A stretch of 64,000 bases of DNA from Thiomonas sp. FB-6 (lineage in GTDB: Bacteria > Pseudomonadota > Gammaproteobacteria > Burkholderiales > Burkholderiaceae_C): assembly GCF_000377645.1 (NCBI RefSeq), contig NZ_KB898482.1:33926-97925 (forward strand). Direction: 5' to 3'. Shown here piece after piece: positions 44,982-55,512 of this stretch (within the stretch, counting starts at the first letter, position 1; each line of letters opens with the position of its first letter). The notes under the pieces are model-generated. The model was given only the letters and a program-made list of their open reading frames with translations. It was not told the DNA's origin and did not search any database. A program made the translations under genes and the position numbers.

Positions 44982-45887
44982 CTAGGACTGGGTCCACCAG
45001 CGCTCGCCGAACTTGCCCTGCAGCCAGTCGACGAAACGCGTCACCTTGGCCGGCACCATGTTGGGCGAGGGATAGACGGCGTGGATCTCCTGCGAGGGCA
45101 GCGACCACTGCGGCAGCAGCGCGAGCAGCCGGCCCTTGCGTACCTCGGCGTGCGCCACGTACCAGGGCAGGATGGCCACCCCCATGCCTTCGCAGGCCGC
45201 CTCCAGCAGCGTGGACAGGCTGTTCGAGCGCAGGCGCCCGCGCACCGGCACCACGGCCGCCTGATGCCCGGGCCCGGAAAAATGCCAGCGGGCGTCGCCC
45301 TGCACCGAGCTGTACACCAGCGCCTCGTGCGCGGCCAGCTCGCGCGGGTGCTCGGGCGTCCCCCGGGCCTCCAGGTACTCGGGCGCGGCCGCCGCCAGCC
45401 AGGGGTTGACCCCCAGGTAGCGCGCGCCCAGTGTGGAGTCGGCCAGCCGGCCCATGCGAATGGCCACGTCGGTGCCCTGCTCGACGAGGTCGACGTAGCG
45501 GTCGTCGACCGCCAGGTCGACCTGCAGCTGGGGATTGATGCGCATGAACTGCATCAGGCGCGGCGCCAGCACGCGCCGCCCGAAACCCACCGAGGTGCTC
45601 ACCCGCAGCCCGCCCTGCACCTGCGACTGCAGCAGCGCGGCCACGCTCTGCGCCTCCTCGGCATGGTGCGCGATGAGCCGGCACTTGTCGTAGTACAGCA
45701 GCCCGATCTCGGTCGGCGACACGCCGTGCGTGGAGCGGTGCAGCAGGCGCGCGCCCAGGCGCCTTTCCATGTGCGCGATCTGCTTGGTCGCAGCCGGCTG
45801 GCCGATGCCCAGCTCGGCCGCGGCGCGGCTGAAGGATCCGAGGTCGACGACCCGGATGAACAGGCGGACGTCCTGCATGCGTTCCAT
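44982..45887 (-). CDS. LysR regulator of the glycolate/glyoxylate genes
   Basis: The 301-residue CrgA-group LysR protein has its HTH at about residues 5-65 (V-R-L-F-I-R-V-V-D-L-G-S-F-S-R-A-A) and a substrate-binding-like domain after. It lies 69 bp upstream of glcD on the same strand and is divergent to gcl across a palindromic LysR box. It therefore probably controls both arms of the pathway and is cotranscribed with glcDEF. The effector is unknown; glycolate or glyoxylate would be logical. Confidence 0.9.
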   Translation of the reverse strand: MERMQDVRLFIRVVDLGSFSRAAAELGIGQPAATKQIAHMERRLGARLLHRSTHGVSPTEIGLLYYDKCRLIAHHAEEAQSVAALLQSQVQGGLRVSTSVGFGRRVLAPRLMQFMRINPQLQVDLAVDDRYVDLVEQGTDVAIRMGRLADSTLGARYLGVNPWLAAAAPEYLEARGTPEHPRELAAHEALVYSSVQGDARWHFSGPGHQAAVVPVRGRLRSNSLSTLLEAACEGMGVAILPWYVAHAEVRKGRLLALLPQWSLPSQEIHAVYPSPNMVPAKVTRFVDWLQGKFGERWWTQS

Positions 45888-45921
45888 GGGCGAAGTAGGC
45901 CACAGGCGCGGCACCCTGTCC

Positions 45922-45936
45922 ATTCCACCATGGAAT
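45922..45936. promoter_or_regulatory. LysR box between the regulator and gcl
   Basis: ATTCCA-CCA-TGGAAT is a 15-bp palindrome that fits T-N11-A. It lies 35 bp upstream of the LysR start and 93 bp upstream of gcl. The same TTCCA-N3-TGGAA core occurs at 52069-52083 next to another LysR gene. Confidence 0.7.
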
Positions 45937-46028
45937 AAGCAATATGCCCCGCGGATCCCTTCCGGCGCGAACCCGCACTGGTCAGAATCCGCTGCGCACC
46001 CTGCCCCCTTGCAACCGGAGAATCGACC

Positions 46029-47825
<1,797 letters not shown>

Positions 47826-47871
47826 TCCCCGCATGAAGCCCCCGATCCCGCCACGACACGGAGACCCCGCG

Positions 47872-48663
47872 ATGCCGCGATTCGCAGCCAACCTCAGCAT
47901 GTTGTTCACCGAGGCTCCCTTCCTCGAACGCTTCGGGCGCGCCGCCGCCGCCGGCTTCGAGGCGGTGGAGTTCCTGTTCCCCTACGCCTGGCCGGCCGCG
48001 ACCCTGCGCGAGCTGCTTGACGAGCACAAGCTGCGCCTGGTGCTGCACAACCTGCCGGCCGGCGACTGGGATGCCGGCGAGCGCGGCATCGCCTGCCTGC
48101 CCGAGCGGGTCGACGAGTTCCGCGCGGGCGTGGCCACCGCGCTGGAATACGCCCGGGTGCTGGGCGTGGGCCAGCTCAACTGCCTGGCCGGCAAGGCGCC
48201 GGCCGGGGCCGACCCGGCCGTGCTGCGCGCCACGCTGGTGGCGAACCTGCGCTACGCGGCCGCTGAACTGGAGCGCGCGGGCTGCCAGCTGCTGATCGAG
48301 CCGATCAACACCTTCGACATCCCCGGCTTCCTGGTCAACCGCAGCGACCAGGCGCTGGACATCCTCGACGAGGTCGGCGCCCCGAACGCCTTCCTGCAGT
48401 ACGACATCTACCACGCCCAGCGCATGGAAGGCGAACTGGCGGCGACCCTGCGGAAGCATCTCGCGCGCATCGCGCACGTGCAGATCGCCGACAACCCCGG
48501 GCGCAACGAGCCCGGCAGCGGCGAGATTCACTACCCCTTCCTGTTCGCGCACCTGGACCGCATCGGCTACACCGGCTGGATCGGCTGCGAGTACAAGCCC
48601 GCCGCCGCCACCGAGGCCGGACTGGGCTGGATGCCGGCCGCCAGCCGCGGCGCCGGCCGCTGA
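47872..48663 (+). CDS. hyi: Hydroxypyruvate isomerase
   Basis: The 263-residue TIM-barrel protein begins M-P-R-F-A-A-N-L-S-M-L-F-T-E, the typical Hyi N-terminus, and has E-P-I-N, Q-Y-D-I-Y-H and the late I-G-C-E-Y-K-P motif with metal ligands. It interconverts hydroxypyruvate and tartronate semialdehyde. The ATG at 47872 is chosen over 47833, which would add an unrelated 13-residue leader. It sits 46 bp after gcl. Confidence 0.94.
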   Translation: MPRFAANLSMLFTEAPFLERFGRAAAAGFEAVEFLFPYAWPAATLRELLDEHKLRLVLHNLPAGDWDAGERGIACLPERVDEFRAGVATALEYARVLGVGQLNCLAGKAPAGADPAVLRATLVANLRYAAAELERAGCQLLIEPINTFDIPGFLVNRSDQALDILDEVGAPNAFLQYDIYHAQRMEGELAATLRKHLARIAHVQIADNPGRNEPGSGEIHYPFLFAHLDRIGYTGWIGCEYKPAAATEAGLGWMPAASRGAGR

Positions 48664-48683
48664 GAACCCACGGAGCCCCCTTC

Positions 48684-49607
48684 ATGAGCCAACCCGCCAT
48701 TCCCTCGCAAAAGCTCGGCTTCATCGGCCTGGGCATCATGGGCGCACCGATGGCCGCCCATCTCGCGTCCGCCGGACACCAGCTGTTCGTGCATACCCGC
48801 GGCAAGGTTGCGCAGCTGATCGCCGACAGCACCGCGGTGCGCTGCGACAACGCGCTGGACGTGGCCCGCAGGGCCGACGTGGTGTTCGTCATGGTGCCCG
48901 ACACCCCCGACGTGCAGGCCGTGCTGTTCGGGCCGGCCGGCGTCGCCGAGGGCCTGAGCCCGGGCAAGGTGGTGGTGGACATGAGTTCCATCTCCCCCAT
49001 CGCCACCAAGGAGTTCGCCGCCCGCATCCGCGCGCTGGGCTGCGACTACCTCGACGCACCGGTGTCCGGCGGCGAAGTGGGCGCGAAGAACGCCACGCTG
49101 TCCATCATGGTGGGCGGCGAGCCGGCGGTGTTCGAGCGCGTGCGCCCCTTGTTCGAGCTGATGGGCAAGAACATCACCCTGGTCGGCGCCAATGGCGACG
49201 GCCAGACCGCGAAGGTGGCCAACCAGATCATCGTCGCGCTGAACATCGAGGCGGTCTCCGAGGCCCTGCTGTTCGCCGCGCGCGCCGGCGCCGATCCGGC
49301 GCGGGTGCGCCAGGCGCTGATGGGCGGCTTCGCCTCGTCGAAGATCCTCGAGGTGCACGGCGAGCGCATGGTCAAGCGCACGTTCGACCCGGGCTTCCGC
49401 ATCGAGCTGCACCAGAAGGACCTGAACCTGGCGCTGGCCAGCGCGCGCGCGCTGGGAGTGTCGCTGCCCAACACGGCCACCGCGCAGGAGCTGTTCAACG
49501 CCTGCGCCGCCCATGGCGGACGCGCCTGGGATCACTCCGCCATGGTGCGCGCGCTGGAAAAGCTGGCAAACTTCGAGATCGGCCAGACGCCGCCGGCGCA
49601 GGCCTGA
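48684..49607 (+). CDS. glxR: 2-hydroxy-3-oxopropionate (tartronate semialdehyde) reductase
   Basis: The 307-residue beta-hydroxyacid dehydrogenase has the N-terminal NAD(P) motif G-L-G-I-M-G-A-P-M-A (15-24), the substrate loop D-A-P-V-S-G-G (125-131) and the catalytic lysine K177 in Q-T-A-K-V-A-N-Q. It reduces tartronate semialdehyde to D-glycerate. It lies 20 bp after hyi and 19 bp before the kinase gene. Confidence 0.95.
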   Translation: MSQPAIPSQKLGFIGLGIMGAPMAAHLASAGHQLFVHTRGKVAQLIADSTAVRCDNALDVARRADVVFVMVPDTPDVQAVLFGPAGVAEGLSPGKVVVDMSSISPIATKEFAARIRALGCDYLDAPVSGGEVGAKNATLSIMVGGEPAVFERVRPLFELMGKNITLVGANGDGQTAKVANQIIVALNIEAVSEALLFAARAGADPARVRQALMGGFASSKILEVHGERMVKRTFDPGFRIELHQKDLNLALASARALGVSLPNTATAQELFNACAAHGGRAWDHSAMVRALEKLANFEIGQTPPAQA

Positions 49608-49626
49608 ACCCGAAAGCCCCACCCGC

Positions 49627-50940
49627 ATGCCCACGCCGCGCCCGCAAGACAACCCGAAGTCCCAGGATCCCGCCGCCTTGCTGCGGCGCATGTTCGACGC
49701 CGCGGTAGCCAGCGCGCAGCCGGCGCTGTGCGTGCCGCCGCATCTGCCCCGGGCACCGCGCGGGCGCGTGGTGGTGATCGGCGCCGGCAAGGCCTCGGCA
49801 GCCATGGCGCAGGCGGTGGAGGCGCATTGGCAGGGCCCGCTGGAGGGCCTGGTGGTCACCCGCTACGGCTACGCGGCGCCCTGCCGGCACATCGAGATCG
49901 TCGAGGCCGCGCACCCGGTTCCCGACGAGGCCGGGCTGCGCGCCGCGCAACGCATGCTCGAACTCGTGCGCGGGCTCGGCCCCGACGACCTGGTGCTGTG
50001 CCTGATCTCCGGCGGCGGCTCCGCGCTGCTGCCGCTGCCCCTGCCGGGGCTGGAACTGGCCGACGAGCAGGCGCTCAACCGCGAGCTCCTGCGTTGCGGC
50101 GCCGGCATCGGCGAGATGAACTGCGTGCGCCGGCACCTGTCGGGCATCAAGGGAGGCCGCCTGGCCGCCGCCTGCCACCCGGCGCGCGTGCTGACCCTGG
50201 CGATTTCCGACGTGCCCGGCGACGACCCGGTGGACATCGCCTCCGGCCCCACCGTGGGCGACCCCAGCAGCTGCGCCGACGCGCTGGACATCGTGCGACG
50301 CCACGGCGTGCAGCTCGCGCCGGCCGCGCTGGAACTGCTGCGCAGCGGGCAGGGCGAATCGGTCAAGCCCGGCGACCCGCGACTGGCGCGCGCCGAGTTC
50401 CGCATGGTGGCCGCGCCGCGCCTGGCGCTGCAGGCCGCCGCCGAGGTGGCGCGCGAGGCGGGCTACGCGGTGCACCTGCTGGGCGACGCCCTCGAAGGCG
50501 AGGCGCGAGAAGTGGGCAAGTTGATGGCCGGCATGGCGCAGTACGTGGCGCGCCACGGCGAGCCCTTCGCGGCGCCCTGCGTGCTGCTGTCGGGCGGCGA
50601 GACCACGGTGACCGTGCGGGGCAAGGGCCGCGGGGGCCGCAACGTGGAATTCCTGCTCGCGCTGGGCCTGGCGCTGCGCGGCGAGCCCGGGGTGTGGGCG
50701 CTGGCCGGCGACACCGACGGCGTGGACGGCGCCGAGGACATCGCCGGCGCCCTGCTGCGGCCCGACACCCTGGAGCGCGCGCGCGCGGCGGGAATCCGCG
50801 CGGCCGACAGCCTGGACGACAACGACGGGCACGGGTTCTTCTCGGCCCTGGGCGATTCGGTGCTCACCGGGCCCACGATGACCAACGTGAACGACTTCCG
50901 CGCCATCCTGGTGCAAGGCCGCGCGGCGACGCGAAGCTGA
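49627..50940 (+). CDS. Glycerate 2-kinase (MOFRL type)
   Basis: The 437-residue protein has an N-terminal DUF4147 kinase domain (V-V-V-I-G-A-G-K-A-S and L-I-S-G-G-G-S-A-L) and a C-terminal MOFRL domain (G-G-R-N-V-E-F, then D-T-D-G-V-D-G). It belongs to the TtuD/GckA class that phosphorylates glycerate, usually giving 2-phosphoglycerate. It closes the glycolate-to-glycolysis route of this operon. The ATG at 49627 is the first after glxR in the right frame. Confidence 0.93.
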   Translation: MPTPRPQDNPKSQDPAALLRRMFDAAVASAQPALCVPPHLPRAPRGRVVVIGAGKASAAMAQAVEAHWQGPLEGLVVTRYGYAAPCRHIEIVEAAHPVPDEAGLRAAQRMLELVRGLGPDDLVLCLISGGGSALLPLPLPGLELADEQALNRELLRCGAGIGEMNCVRRHLSGIKGGRLAAACHPARVLTLAISDVPGDDPVDIASGPTVGDPSSCADALDIVRRHGVQLAPAALELLRSGQGESVKPGDPRLARAEFRMVAAPRLALQAAAEVAREAGYAVHLLGDALEGEAREVGKLMAGMAQYVARHGEPFAAPCVLLSGGETTVTVRGKGRGGRNVEFLLALGLALRGEPGVWALAGDTDGVDGAEDIAGALLRPDTLERARAAGIRAADSLDDNDGHGFFSALGDSVLTGPTMTNVNDFRAILVQGRAATRS

Positions 50941-51004
50941 AGGACCGCGCCCCCGGCTCACCTGGCCGGGAGCGCAGCGCGCGGGCCGCCGGTCCCGCGC
51001 CTTC

Positions 51005-51979
51005 TCAGACGGCGGGGCAGGCCGCGCCGGACGCGCCGCGGGCACGGCGCCTCGCGGCGCGAGCGGCCAGCAGCGCGAAGCTGCTGTCGAGCACCAGCGC
51101 GCCCGTCACCAGCAGGGCCCCCAGCACTTCGGCCGCGCCGAAGTGGTAGCCCTGCAGCGCGCCGATGGCGAAGGCCGTCACCGGCACCAGGTTGATGAAC
51201 AGCACGCCGGCGGTGGGGCCGATGCGGGCGATGCCGGCGTTCCAGCCCAGCACGGCGACGAAGGCCGCCAGCAGCACCAGATAGGCCATGCCCCAGGCGC
51301 TGGCGCGCAGGTCCTGCGCGTCCGGCACGCGCAAGTGGCCGCCGGCCATGCCGGCCAGCGCGATGGCCGCGATGCTCAGCGCTCCCAGGCCGCAGCTCAG
51401 GGCCGTGTAGCGCAGCGGCGACCAGCCCGCGAAGGACTTCGCGCCCAGCGTGTAGGCCACCCAGCACAGCGCGCCGGCCAGCACCATGGCGTCCCCCTGC
51501 GTGCCGCCGCCGTGCAGAAGCTGTCCGAGGTGCCCGCCGCTGAGCACCAGCAGCACCCCCGCCAGCGCCAGCAGGATCGACGCCAGCGTGGCGCGCGCCG
51601 GGCGCTGGCCGCGCCAGGCCCACTGCACCAGCGCGGTCATCAGGGGCATCAGGGCCACCATCACCGAGGCCTGCTCCGGCTGGGTGTGCCGCAAGCCCTC
51701 GAAGCCGAGCAGGTTGAAACCGGCGAAGCCCAGCGTGCCCAGCAACCACAGGCGCAGGCCCCGGCCTTGCAGGCTCAGCGCGGCGCGGCCTTCTCGCCAG
51801 GCCAGCGCGGCCAGGAACAGGGGGGCCGCCAGGCCGTAGCGCAGCGCGGTCAGCACGATGGGGTCCAGGTGCCCGAACAGCGACTTGCCCACCGGCAGCA
51901 TGCCGCCCCAGGCGGTGCCGGCCAGGCACAGCATCAGCAAGCCCTGCAGGCGGGCCCTTTGCGGGGAATTCGAAGCCAT
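51005..51979 (-). CDS. EamA/DMT family transporter
   Basis: The 324-residue protein has ten predicted transmembrane helices in two EamA repeats (G-T-A-W-G-G near 21-26 and P-E-Q-A-S-V-M-V-A-L-M-P in repeat 1; A-G-V-L-F-I-N-L-V-P-V in repeat 2), and a basic Arg/Ala C-terminal tail. It is likely an exporter of amino acids or metabolites. It diverges from a LysR gene that carries a palindromic box in between, so it is probably that regulator's target. Confidence 0.88.
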   Translation of the reverse strand: MASNSPQRARLQGLLMLCLAGTAWGGMLPVGKSLFGHLDPIVLTALRYGLAAPLFLAALAWREGRAALSLQGRGLRLWLLGTLGFAGFNLLGFEGLRHTQPEQASVMVALMPLMTALVQWAWRGQRPARATLASILLALAGVLLVLSGGHLGQLLHGGGTQGDAMVLAGALCWVAYTLGAKSFAGWSPLRYTALSCGLGALSIAAIALAGMAGGHLRVPDAQDLRASAWGMAYLVLLAAFVAVLGWNAGIARIGPTAGVLFINLVPVTAFAIGALQGYHFGAAEVLGALLVTGALVLDSSFALLAARAARRRARGASGAACPAV

Positions 51980-52068
51980 GGCGTACTCCTTCAGCGAATC
52001 GAAGCGATGGAAGCTCATGCTAGGAGTTTCCGATTCATTGGATAATCCATAGATCTGGCACAAAATTC

Positions 52069-52083
52069 TTTCCATCATGGAAA
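52069..52083. promoter_or_regulatory. LysR box between EamA and its regulator
   Basis: TTTCCAT-C-ATGGAAA is a perfect 15-bp palindrome with a T-N11-A pattern. It ends 7 bp before the LysR ATG, so binding would block the regulator's own translation start region. The TTCCA-N3-TGGAA core equals that of the glycolate regulator's box at 45922-45936. Confidence 0.7.
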
Positions 52084-52090
52084 CAATGTC

Positions 52091-52993
52091 ATGATCGACC
52101 TGGAAGCCTGCCGGGTGTTCGCGCGCGTGGTCGACGAACATTCCTTCTCCGCGGCCGCGCGCAGCCTGGGCATGTCGCTGCCGGCGGTGAGCAAGCACGT
52201 GGCGCGCCTGGAGCGCGAACTCGAGGCCCGGCTGCTGCACCGCACGACGCGGCGCCTGAGCCTGACGGAGGCGGGCACGGTGTTCCACGGCCACTGCCTG
52301 CGCCTGCTGGAGGACGCCCGCGCCGCGCAGGAAGGCGTGTTGCACCTGCACGACGCGCCGCGCGGGGAACTGCGCCTGAGCGCGCCGGTGAGCTTCGCCG
52401 CCACCGAACTGGCCCCGCTGCTGCCCGGCTTCCTCGCCCGCTACCCGGAGATCAGCCTGGACATCGACGCCAGCGACCGCCAGGTGGACCTGGCCGACGA
52501 AGGTTTCGACCTGGCCATCCGGCTCACCGAGCGGCCTCCCGAAGGCCTGGTGGCGCGCACGCTGCACGGGCTGCGCCGCGTGGTCTGCGCCTCGCCCGAG
52601 TACCTGCGCCGCGCCGGAGTGCCCACGCACCCGGCGGAGCTCGCGCACCACGACTGCCTCACCTACCCGCAGTTCGAGGGCGCCACGCGCTGGGATTTCG
52701 AGCGCGCGGGCGAGCGCGTGGAGATCGTCGTGCGCGGCAGGCTGCGCAGCAACCACTCCGAGCTGTTGCTGCGTTCGGGCCGCCAGGGACTGGGCCTGCT
52801 GCGCGTGCGCGACTACACGGTGCGCGAGGACCTGCAGCGCGGCAGCCTGCGCGAGGTGCTGGGCGACTGGGCCCCCGACACCGCTGCCGGCATCCACCTG
52901 CTGTACCTGCCCAATCGCCGCCTGCCGCCCAAGGCGCGGGTGTTCATCGACTACCTGCTGCAGGTCTACCGGGGAGCCGAGGCGGGGGTGTAG
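52091..52993 (+). CDS. LysR family regulator divergent to EamA
   Basis: The 300-residue CrgA-group LysR protein has the HTH at about residues 5-62 (E-A-C-R-V-F-A-R-V-V-D-E-H-S-F-S-A-A-A) and the usual effector domain. It faces the EamA exporter across a 111-bp gap holding a palindromic operator. The last 28 bases overlap the end of the convergent BON-domain gene. Confidence 0.9.
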   Translation: MIDLEACRVFARVVDEHSFSAAARSLGMSLPAVSKHVARLERELEARLLHRTTRRLSLTEAGTVFHGHCLRLLEDARAAQEGVLHLHDAPRGELRLSAPVSFAATELAPLLPGFLARYPEISLDIDASDRQVDLADEGFDLAIRLTERPPEGLVARTLHGLRRVVCASPEYLRRAGVPTHPAELAHHDCLTYPQFEGATRWDFERAGERVEIVVRGRLRSNHSELLLRSGRQGLGLLRVRDYTVREDLQRGSLREVLGDWAPDTAAGIHLLYLPNRRLPPKARVFIDYLLQVYRGAEAGV

Positions 52994-53481
52994 GGCAGGT
53001 GCCCGCGCGCCCCCACGCGCAGCTCGGGCAGCACCGCCTGCACGTCGGGGGTGGCGCGCGCGATGGCCTCGGCCGCACGCGCCTGCGCGGAGTCGCGCAC
53101 GCAGCCCTGCAGTTGCACGAAGCGCCCTTGCACGAGGATCCACACCGAGCTGCCGCGCAGTTGCGGCGCGGCGCGCAGGCGCGCGCTCAAGGCGCGCGCG
53201 ATGCCGGCGTCGTAGTCGAAGCTGCTGGAGTAGCGGCAGCGCCCGGCGAGGTAGCAGCTGTTGCCCTGCTCCACGCGGTGGTGCTCGGCCAGGTGCATGT
53301 CGTGCTCGGTGTAGCTGGGCGGCTGCGGGGCCGGGCATGCGCCCGCGGCGCGCGTGACCTGCTCGAAGGGGTCGTGGAAGGGATTGATCAACACGCGGTC
53401 GGCCGCGGCGGCCGTGGCGCCCAAGCCCAGCGTGGCGGCCGCGGCCGCCGCCCAGCGCATGTATCGAAGCCTGGCTTGCAT
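52966..53481 (-). CDS. Secreted BON-domain protein
   Basis: The 171-residue protein has a signal peptide (residues 1-27, cleavage near A-A-A-D). The mature part has a cysteine pair (C76, C82) and a C-terminal BON-like domain (about 88-155: A-R-A-L-S-A-R-L, L-V-Q-G-R-F-V-Q-L-Q-G-C-V, T-P-D-V-Q-A-V). BON domains bind phospholipid or porin surfaces in the periplasm. Its role is unknown. The 3' end overlaps the convergent LysR gene by 28 bp. Confidence 0.7.
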   Translation of the reverse strand: MQARLRYMRWAAAAAATLGLGATAAAADRVLINPFHDPFEQVTRAAGACPAPQPPSYTEHDMHLAEHHRVEQGNSCYLAGRCRYSSSFDYDAGIARALSARLRAAPQLRGSSVWILVQGRFVQLQGCVRDSAQARAAEAIARATPDVQAVLPELRVGARGHLPYTPASAPR

Positions 53482-53607
53482 GGCTGTTCTCCCCGGAACC
53501 CCCGGCACGAGCCCGGCCCGACTATAGGCCTTGGCGGGCCGCCGGTGCCAGCGCGCCGCCGCGCCGGGCGGCACAATGCGGGATTGGCCACGCCGCCCCG
53601 ACCCACG

Positions 53608-54528
53608 ATGGATTCCCGCCTGCCGATCGACGCCCGCGCCAGTTCGCTGATGACCCTGCTGTGCCTGATCTGGGGCCTGCAGCAGGTCGCGCTCAAGGCC
53701 TTCGGGGCCGACATCTCCCCGCTGCTGCAGATCGCCCTGCGCTCGGGCATCGCCGCGCTGCTGGTGGCCGCCCTGATGCGCCTGCAGCGCGAGCCTTTCG
53801 ACTGGGCGCCATGGCGCCCTGGCCTGGCCTGCGCCGCGCTGTTCGCCAGCGAATACCTGCTGGTGGGCCAGGCGCTGCGCTACACCACGGCCTCGCACAC
53901 GGTGGTGTTCCTCTACACCGCTCCGGTGTTCGCCGCGCTGGGGCTGCACCTGCGCCTGCCGGCCGAGCGCCTGTCGGGCCTGCAGTGGGCGGGCGTGGCG
54001 ATGGCCTTCGGCGGCGTGGCGATGGCCTTCCTCGGGCCGGGAGCCGGGGCGGGCCTGGGCCCGGCCGGGCTGCTGGGCGACGCCATGGCGCTGGGCGGCG
54101 GAGCCTGCTGGGGTGCCACCACCGTGACCATCCGGCTCAGCCGCCTGTCGAGCACGCCGCCCACGATGACCCTGCTGTGGCAGCTGCTGGGCGCCTTCGT
54201 GCTGCTGCTGCCCGCCTCCTGGCTGCTGGGGGAGACCCACATCCGCCCCAGCACCCAGGCCTGGCTGGAACTGGGCTTCCAGGCGCTGGTGGTGTCCTTC
54301 GCCAGTTTCCTCGCCTGGTTCTGGCTGCTGCGCCATTACCTGGCCTCGCGCCTGGGCATCTTCTCGTTCATGACCCCGGTGTTCGGGGTCGCGCTGGGCG
54401 CGCTGCTGCTGCACGAGCCGCTGAGCGCGCGCTTCGTCGCCGGCGCGGCGCTGATGTTCGCCGGCATCCTGGTGGTCAGCCTGCACCGCATACTGGCGGG
54501 GCTCGGCGCACGCGTGCTGCGTGCCTGA
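53608..54528 (+). CDS. EamA/DMT family transporter
   Basis: The 306-residue protein has ten transmembrane helices and two EamA repeats (C-L-I-W-G-L-Q-Q in helix 1, T-T-A-S-H-T-V-V-F-L-Y-T-A-P near 96-109, and a later F-S-F-M-T-P-V-F-G-V). It is only distantly similar to the other EamA protein in this window. The start at 53608 begins directly before helix 1. It has no obvious regulator next to it. Confidence 0.88.
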   Translation: MDSRLPIDARASSLMTLLCLIWGLQQVALKAFGADISPLLQIALRSGIAALLVAALMRLQREPFDWAPWRPGLACAALFASEYLLVGQALRYTTASHTVVFLYTAPVFAALGLHLRLPAERLSGLQWAGVAMAFGGVAMAFLGPGAGAGLGPAGLLGDAMALGGGACWGATTVTIRLSRLSSTPPTMTLLWQLLGAFVLLLPASWLLGETHIRPSTQAWLELGFQALVVSFASFLAWFWLLRHYLASRLGIFSFMTPVFGVALGALLLHEPLSARFVAGAALMFAGILVVSLHRILAGLGARVLRA

Positions 54529-54546
54529 GCCCCGCCCGCGGTTCGA

Positions 54547-55512
54547 TTAAAGGTCCAGCACCAGCAGCTCGCTGCGCGCCCGCGACACGCAGGGCGTGAA
54601 GTGGGTGCACTGCTCCTCGGGGCCGAGGATGCAGTCCTGGTGGTCGACCTCCCCCTGCAGGTACCCCGTCTTGCAGGTGGCGCACAGCCCGGCCTCGCAG
54701 GACGTGGGCACCTCGATGCCGGCCTCGCGCAGCACCTCCACGACGCTGCGCTGCGCGGGCACCTGCAGGCGCAGCCCGCTGCTGGCGATCTGCAGCGTGA
54801 AGCCGCCCGCGGCAGGCGCGTCGGCGGCGGCCGCGGGCTTGTCCGGCGCCTTGAAATGCTCGCAATGCACGCTGCCGGCGGGCCAGACCTCGGCGGCGGC
54901 GGCGCAGGCCCGCATGAAGCCGGCCGGGCCGCAGTAGTAGACCTGCGCGCCCTCGCGGCGCTCGCGCGCCAGCAGCGCGGCGATGTCCAGGCCGCGCGAG
55001 GGATCGCCCCCGTCCAGGTGCAGGTGCAGGCGCGCCGGAGCCAGCCCCGCGCGCAATTCGTCGGCGAAGGCCACGCTGTGCTCGTCGCGCGCGCAATAGT
55101 GCAGTTCGTAGTCGGCCCCCCGCGCGTGCAACTGGTGCGCCATGGCCTTCAACGGCGTCACGCCGATGCCGCCGGCCAGCAGCAGCACGCGGCCGGCGCC
55201 GGGGCGCAGGGCGAAGTGGTTGCGCGGCTCGCTCACGCGCACCCGCGCGCCCACGCGCCAGCTGTCGTGCAGCGCGCGCGAGCCGCCCCGCCCCTGCTCG
55301 TCGCGCAGCACGCCGATGACGTAGCGGTGGCGCTCGCCCGGCGGGTTGCTCAGCGAGTACTGGCGCACCAGGCCCTCGGCCACCTGCACGTCGATGTGCG
55401 CGCCGGCCTCGAAACCCGGCAGCTCCTCGCCCCGCGGGTGCACCAGTTCGTAGGAGTGGATGTTGCGCGCCTCCAGGCGGATCTGGCGCACCAGCAGTTC
55501 GAGCTCAGGCAT
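54547..55512 (-). CDS. VanB/PDR-type oxygenase reductase
   Basis: The 321-residue flavoprotein has a ferredoxin-reductase-type FMN domain (R-Q-Y-S-L-S-N at 50-56), an NAD domain (L-A-G-G-I-G-V-T-P at 112-120, and Y-C-G-P-A-G-F-M) and a C-terminal plant-type 2Fe-2S domain with C272, C277, C280 and C308. It carries electrons from NAD(P)H to the neighbouring Rieske oxygenase. Its start overlaps the end of the oxygenase gene by 8 bp, so the two are coupled. Confidence 0.92.
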   Translation of the reverse strand: MPELELLVRQIRLEARNIHSYELVHPRGEELPGFEAGAHIDVQVAEGLVRQYSLSNPPGERHRYVIGVLRDEQGRGGSRALHDSWRVGARVRVSEPRNHFALRPGAGRVLLLAGGIGVTPLKAMAHQLHARGADYELHYCARDEHSVAFADELRAGLAPARLHLHLDGGDPSRGLDIAALLARERREGAQVYYCGPAGFMRACAAAAEVWPAGSVHCEHFKAPDKPAAAADAPAAGGFTLQIASSGLRLQVPAQRSVVEVLREAGIEVPTSCEAGLCATCKTGYLQGEVDHQDCILGPEEQCTHFTPCVSRARSELLVLDL

